Origin: Scatosoma sp045588185 | Lineage (GTDB): Bacteria; Bacillota; Clostridia; Christensenellales; Borkfalkiaceae | Direction: 5' to 3' | NCBI GenBank assembly: GCA_045588185.1 | Contig: JAZNDR010000028.1 | Span: forward strand, 15,474-79,473 | Length of the DNA: 64,000 nt | Shown here: positions 61,201-64,000 of the stretch, one piece after another | Position numbering within the stretch: the first letter of the stretch is position 1 | Layout of the letters: each line of letters begins with the position of its first letter | Program-made: the position numbers and the translations under genes | The notes under the pieces: model-generated | Seen by the model: the letters and a program-made list of their open reading frames with translations, nothing else | The model's database searches: none | What the model was told of the DNA's origin: nothing

Positions 61201-61886
61201 TCGGCGTATACGTCAGCGGACACCCGTTTGAGAAATTTTTACCGTACTTTAAAGACAAGAACTTCACTTGCGCCGCGATGAATGCGTACACCGAAGACGA
61301 AGAAACGGGCGCGAAAACCTATACCGAACTCACCGACGGTATGCCTGTGTCTATGGGCGGTATGATTTCGGCGTATAAAAAACTGAAAACCAAATCAGGC
61401 TCGTTTATGGCGTTCGTAACGGTGGAAGACCTTTACGGCTCGGTGGAATGTGTTTGCTTCCCGAAAGTCTACGATAAAATAAGAAACTTCCTCGAAGCGG
61501 ATAAGGTCGTTTCCGTATCGGGTAAAATGAGCATCGACGCGGACAAGCTTCCCGCGATTATCGTCGATAGAATGGAAGAATTTTCCCTCGACGAAAAAGA
61601 TCCCCCGATAGCAAAGACGGCTAACGCAGGAGAAGCGGTAAACCGTCCCGTAGCAAAAGCGTTCAAGCCTGAAAGTGAAAAACGGCTTTGGCTGAACGTA
61701 ACGGGACTGGACGAAGCGGATATCGAAGAGCTCATGGAAACGCTCACATTCTACGAGGGGGAAACGCCCGTGATTTTCGTGAAAGACGGTAAGAAAATGA
61801 TGTGTTCGCAAAAGGTATCGGCGGGGAAAGCGCTGATGGCGGAGCTTGCAGGATTTTTACCTGAATCGTGCGTAAAACTCACTTAA
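58263..61886 (+). CDS. dnaE: DNA polymerase III subunit alpha (DnaE)
   Basis: A 1207-aa C-family polymerase of the DnaE type. The N-terminal PHP domain begins FVHLHLHTEYSLLDGAAKV and continues with ITDHGNMY. The palm has GPGRGSGVGSIVAYSIGITDVDPLRYDLIFERFLNPDRVSMPDFDVDF near residues 360-405, where the DFDVDF pair of catalytic Asp lies. Fingers, HhH and OB-fold regions follow (KKLKTKSGSFMAFVTVEDLYGSVECVCFPKVY near 1040-1071 is the OB fold). RBS GGGGAAGAGAGG. It is the normal partner of whiA and pfkA in clostridia. Firmicutes also need PolC, which is not in this window. Confidence 0.98.
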   Translation: MTDFVHLHLHTEYSLLDGAAKVDDLIDHLVKNNIDTCAITDHGNMYASLYFAEECVKKGIKYIIGCELYAVDDHLTKQFGVKNEHIVLLAKNKTGYKNIVKLDSLSYIDGYYGGKPRISYDLIKQHHEGVICLSACLAGRIPQLLMQGDYEGAKQWASEMKDVFGEDFYIELQDHGIDEQRQILPDLIKIARELNIGLVATNDVHYIEKEDWEAHEILLCIQTKSTLANPKMRFEQHEFYMKSGDEMAELFHYVPEAITNTRVIANKVEEPVFDLTPKGDPIRDTSLIPLYKPDDGSTSPDYLTNLTWKGLAGRYENITDEIKARVEYELGIIIKMGFADYFLIVWDYINWSRLNGIPVGPGRGSGVGSIVAYSIGITDVDPLRYDLIFERFLNPDRVSMPDFDVDFCTRRRYETIEYVREKYHPENVAQIVTFGTLASRAVIKDVGRVMGVPYSETDKVAKLMDGKSTIGELLGLKIPKLEKQIASEENEEKRVELQKKLAEQKQKKNPEFIEVYESNEELHRVIDMGLKLEGMPKNTSEHAAGVVICNKVLSDNVPLARNGDDIVTQFDMKEVEAVGMLKMDFLALTTLTDIQNTLEYIKIGKGIDIDFNKIGVDVPEAYQLISSGDTDAVFQLEQGGMKKFMKDLQPNCLEDLIAGISLYRPGPMDFIPKYIENKHHPEKIVYDTPFLEPILKNSYGVIIYQEQVMQIFQQLAGYSLGQADLVRRAMAKKKKKELMEQKDKFIYGAPAEGITGCASLGIPAEVAAKIFADMESFASYAFNKSHAAAYAVVAYRTAYLKAFYPKEFLAGILNDRIDKIDEISKYIMYMKEKNIAVLPPDINKSKDIFWVEGNGLRIGLGALRGVGQDAIAAVIKEREENGLFKDFADFAVRCAKYVNKRIVESLIYAGAFDSFGYARAQVAAVYEDVINRVNGMDKQKAGAQISLFGSIIEEQEIEVEFPNIPEYETMEKLSKEKSVLGVYVSGHPFEKFLPYFKDKNFTCAAMNAYTEDEETGAKTYTELTDGMPVSMGGMISAYKKLKTKSGSFMAFVTVEDLYGSVECVCFPKVYDKIRNFLEADKVVSVSGKMSIDADKLPAIIVDRMEEFSLDEKDPPIAKTANAGEAVNRPVAKAFKPESEKRLWLNVTGLDEADIEELMETLTFYEGETPVIFVKDGKKMMCSQKVSAGKALMAELAGFLPESCVKLT

Positions 61887-61940
61887 ACGCAAAATTTGAG
61901 GATTTATCTAAAAAATTGCAAAAAAAGCCGTTGAAAAAAG

Positions 61941-61968
61941 TTGTTTTTTGCAAAAAAATCGCTATAAT
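61941..61968 (+). promoter_or_regulatory. Possible pfkA promoter
   Basis: TTGTTT (61941-61946), 16-base spacer, TATAAT (61963-61968). Leader about 63 bases with a GAGAGG ribosome site. Confidence 0.6.
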
Positions 61969-62037
61969 ATAAGTGTATGCCTAAAAGGGCGTATAGAGGA
62001 AATTCGTGAGAGAAAAACAAACGAGAGGTAAAACTAT

Positions 62038-63000
62038 ATGAAACGTATTGGATTGTTGACCAGTGGCGGCGACGCCCCCGGTATGAACGCGGCGATCCGA
62101 GCAGTAGTGCGTTCAGGCATCTATTTCGGTATGGAAGTATACGGAATCGAACGCGGTTACGCAGGGCTTATCGAGGATAACGTAACGAAAATGGAAATGC
62201 GCAGCGTTTCCAATATCGTACAGTTCGGCGGTACGAAATTGCGTACGGCAAGATGTATGGAAATGTTGACCAAGGAAGGTCAAAAGCAAGCGGTTGCAAC
62301 GCTTGAAAAACACGGAATAGAAGGGCTCGTCGTTATCGGCGGCGACGGATCGTTCCGCGGTGCAAGAGTGTTGAGCGAAGACTACGGCGTGCCGACAATC
62401 GGTATCCCCGGTACGATCGACAACGACCTTGAATATACCGATTATACGCTCGGCTTCGATACGGCGGTAAATACCTGTATCGATATTATCAATAAGCTGC
62501 GCGACACGATGACTTCTCACGAACGCGTTTCCGTCGTAGAGGTTATGGGCAGACATTGCGGGGATATCGCGTTATACAGCGGTATTGCTTCGGGGGCGGA
62601 AATCATCGTCGTTCCCGAAATCACTTTCGATATGGACGAAATCGTTTCCAAAATCAACCGTTCGAGAGCGAACGGCAAGCATTCGAATATTATCGTTGTG
62701 GCAGAGGGCGTTATGAGCGCGGACGAGTTTGCAAAACGCTTGCAAGCGGTTACTTCGCATTCCGTGCGTCCCACCTGTATCGGACACGTCCAGCGCGGCG
62801 GTTCGCCCACGATGGCGGACAGAATGCTCGCGGCGCAGTTTGGGAATAAAGCGGTACGGCTTCTCAACGACGGCATAGGCAATCGCGTAGTGGGTATCCG
62901 CGATAATAAAATCATTGATATGGATATCATCGAAGCCGTTTCGATGAAAAAGACGTTCAATCACGAACTGTACGAAACCCTGCAAATGATTTCTATGTAA
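62038..63000 (+). CDS. pfkA: ATP-dependent 6-phosphofructokinase
   Basis: A 320-aa PfkA, the committed step of glycolysis. GLLTSGGDAPGMNAAIRAVVR at the N-terminus holds the ATP loop, VVIGGDGSFRGA near residue 100 gives the Gly-Asp-Gly that favours ATP rather than pyrophosphate, GIPGTIDNDLEYTDYTLGFDTAVNT near 122-146 carries the catalytic Asp, and EVMGRHCGDIAL near 165 the substrate site. It is probably controlled allosterically by ADP and PEP like other PfkA enzymes. It has its own promoter after dnaE and a terminator. Confidence 0.97.
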   Translation: MKRIGLLTSGGDAPGMNAAIRAVVRSGIYFGMEVYGIERGYAGLIEDNVTKMEMRSVSNIVQFGGTKLRTARCMEMLTKEGQKQAVATLEKHGIEGLVVIGGDGSFRGARVLSEDYGVPTIGIPGTIDNDLEYTDYTLGFDTAVNTCIDIINKLRDTMTSHERVSVVEVMGRHCGDIALYSGIASGAEIIVVPEITFDMDEIVSKINRSRANGKHSNIIVVAEGVMSADEFAKRLQAVTSHSVRPTCIGHVQRGGSPTMADRMLAAQFGNKAVRLLNDGIGNRVVGIRDNKIIDMDIIEAVSMKKTFNHELYETLQMISM

Positions 63001-63020
63001 CCGCATAAAAAGCAAAGCCG

Positions 63021-63050
63021 AAAGACCGTTTTTTCGCAAACGGTCTTTTA
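63021..63050 (+). terminator. Terminator after pfkA
   Basis: AAAGACCGTTT (63021-63031) pairs with AAACGGTCTTT (63038-63048) around TTTCGC-type loop, then TATC. Confidence 0.85.
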
Positions 63051-63176
63051 TCTTGGCTATGCACAAAGGAAACTTTTAAAAGACAGTATAATATAATGAT
63101 AAGGCAACGCTATTCGAACCGTGCTTGTCCCGTCTTTCGGGAGATTCAAATTCCGTTACCCAAAGGAGTATAAGGT

Positions 63177-64000
63177 ATGATTTTAACCGTTTGTATGAGC
63201 CCTTGCACGGACGTAACGATCGAGATAGACTCGCTCAATATCGGCAAAACGAATATTGTCAAGAGTAAATATATGACTTTCGGCGGTAAGGCGCTGAACG
63301 TCGCTATCGGCGTTTCCCGCCTTGGCGGCAGCCCGTACGCAACCGGCTTAATGTATAACGAAAACGGCTATATGTTCGAACGCGAACTCGACAAAGAGGG
63401 CGTGCCCTTCCGTTTTATTTGGAATAAGGGCAGAGCCCGTGAAAATTATAAATTCATCGATAACCGCGCAATGCTGACCGAAGTCAACGACGTAGGCGAA
63501 GAGGTATCCAAGGAAAAGACGGCAGAGGTACTGTCTATGGTGCGCATGCTTTCCCAAAACGCAGAGGTTACCGTCGTTTCGGGCGGACTTCCCCGCGGTG
63601 TGGACGCGTCCTTTTACGGCGAACTCGTGAAAGCGATAGACCCCAAATCCCTGAAAATCGTGGACGCTTCGGGGGATAGACTCTTCTCTGCTATTGCGCA
63701 GGGTGTGGATATGGTAAAGCCGAACATCGACGAACTGGAAAACACGCTGGGCAGACACATTGAAAGCAAAGAGGATATGTTGGCGGGTTGCAAAGAACTC
63801 CTTGACCGCGGCGCAAAGCGAGTATTGCTTTCGCTTGGAAAACAAGGCGCAGTGATTACCGACGGCGAAAAGAGTTATTACTGTAAAAGCTTGAACGTAG
63901 CGGTCAATTCCACGGTAGGCGCGGGCGACGGTATGGTTGCGGCGGCGGCAATGAAGCTTGCGGAAAACGCACCGCTTTCGGAAATTTTACGCGCGGGCGT
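63177..64000 (+). CDS. fruK: 1-phosphofructokinase, cut by window end
   Basis: The frame is open from ATG 63177 (AAAGGAG ribosome site) to the end of the window, 274 codons. It is a PfkB-family sugar kinase: MILTVCMSPCTDVTIEID at the N-terminus, GGKALNVAIGVSRLGG near residue 37 for substrate binding, VVSGGLPRGVD near 131, MVKPNIDELENTLG near 179 and the anion-hole motif VGAGDGMVAAAAM near 248 with the catalytic Asp. This pattern fits FruK, which makes fructose-1,6-bisphosphate from fructose-1-phosphate. Tagatose-6-phosphate kinase (LacC) is a close alternative. The C-terminal about 30 residues are missing. Confidence 0.9.
   Translation, partial: MILTVCMSPCTDVTIEIDSLNIGKTNIVKSKYMTFGGKALNVAIGVSRLGGSPYATGLMYNENGYMFERELDKEGVPFRFIWNKGRARENYKFIDNRAMLTEVNDVGEEVSKEKTAEVLSMVRMLSQNAEVTVVSGGLPRGVDASFYGELVKAIDPKSLKIVDASGDRLFSAIAQGVDMVKPNIDELENTLGRHIESKEDMLAGCKELLDRGAKRVLLSLGKQGAVITDGEKSYYCKSLNVAVNSTVGAGDGMVAAAAMKLAENAPLSEILRAG

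Noticed and set aside
63087..63097. Overlapping TATAAT boxes as fruK promoter
   Set aside because: Neither has a believable -35 at proper distance; left out of the feature list.

Overview
This window looks like a chromosomal piece of a low-to-moderate-GC, endospore-lineage Firmicute of class Clostridia, probably an uncultured gut-type anaerobe. The evidence is a complete spoIIAA-spoIIAB-sigF operon, the murB-PHP-whiA-dnaE-pfkA order, Gram-positive style lipoproteins with clear lipoboxes and no outer-membrane genes, many perfect TTGACA-17-TATAAT promoters with strong AGGAGG-type ribosome sites, and use of ATG, GTG and TTG starts. A V-type ATPase and an oxidative citrate branch starting from an HMGL-type synthase also fit an anaerobic clostridial metabolism. 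The exact taxon cannot be fixed from sequence reading alone. Nearly all genes lie on the + strand; only a LysR regulator and a two-tRNA operon are on the - strand.

Layout. 1-3128: deoxyribonucleoside salvage (deoD 3' end, deoB, cdd, pyrimidine-nucleoside phosphorylase). 3180-3349: two tRNAs on the minus strand. 3551-5085: sporulation sigma-F operon. 5171-9658: CPBP membrane protease, rlmH, M14 peptidase, tadA, prs, pth. 9672-15332: mfd and a SurA/PrsA-like lipoprotein. 15406-16764: MATE exporter. 16924-25352: a nine-gene V-type ATPase operon in the same order as Enterococcus hirae ntpFIKECGABD, with the residues that bind Na+ in the E. hirae rotor ring conserved. 25460-26317: tRNA-Ala followed by a small AT-rich segment bounded by inverted and direct repeats, carrying one orphan membrane-protein gene. 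26528-35866: a tightly overlapping MoxR/DUF58/VWA/VWA envelope operon that ends in a Cys-rich lipoprotein. 35872-36040: an intergenic cluster of short hairpins. 36116-39834: two more lipoproteins, one with three His/Cys/Asp-rich repeats. 39827-44114: SDR enzyme, LysR, YggS, a permuted NlpC/P60-like protein, second SDR. 44300-48838: (Re)-citrate synthase-like protein, aconitase, isocitrate dehydrogenase. 48966-52577: two membrane proteins and phosphoglucomutase. 52741-55422: ROK-family kinase-like protein and nagA. 55638-64000: murB, PHP phosphatase, whiA, dnaE, pfkA and the start of fruK.

How it works together. The ends of the window are central sugar metabolism (deo pathway, prs, pgcA, nagA, pfkA, fruK). 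The citrate operon would convert oxaloacetate and acetyl-CoA to 2-oxoglutarate for glutamate synthesis. The V-ATPase is likely to couple ATP to Na+ movement. The most open-ended part is 26.5-39.8 kb: a MoxR/VWA chaperone-type module directly coupled to secreted lipoproteins with unusual Cys and His clusters, plus a structured intergenic element. All functional statements rest on motif reading; no database search was run.
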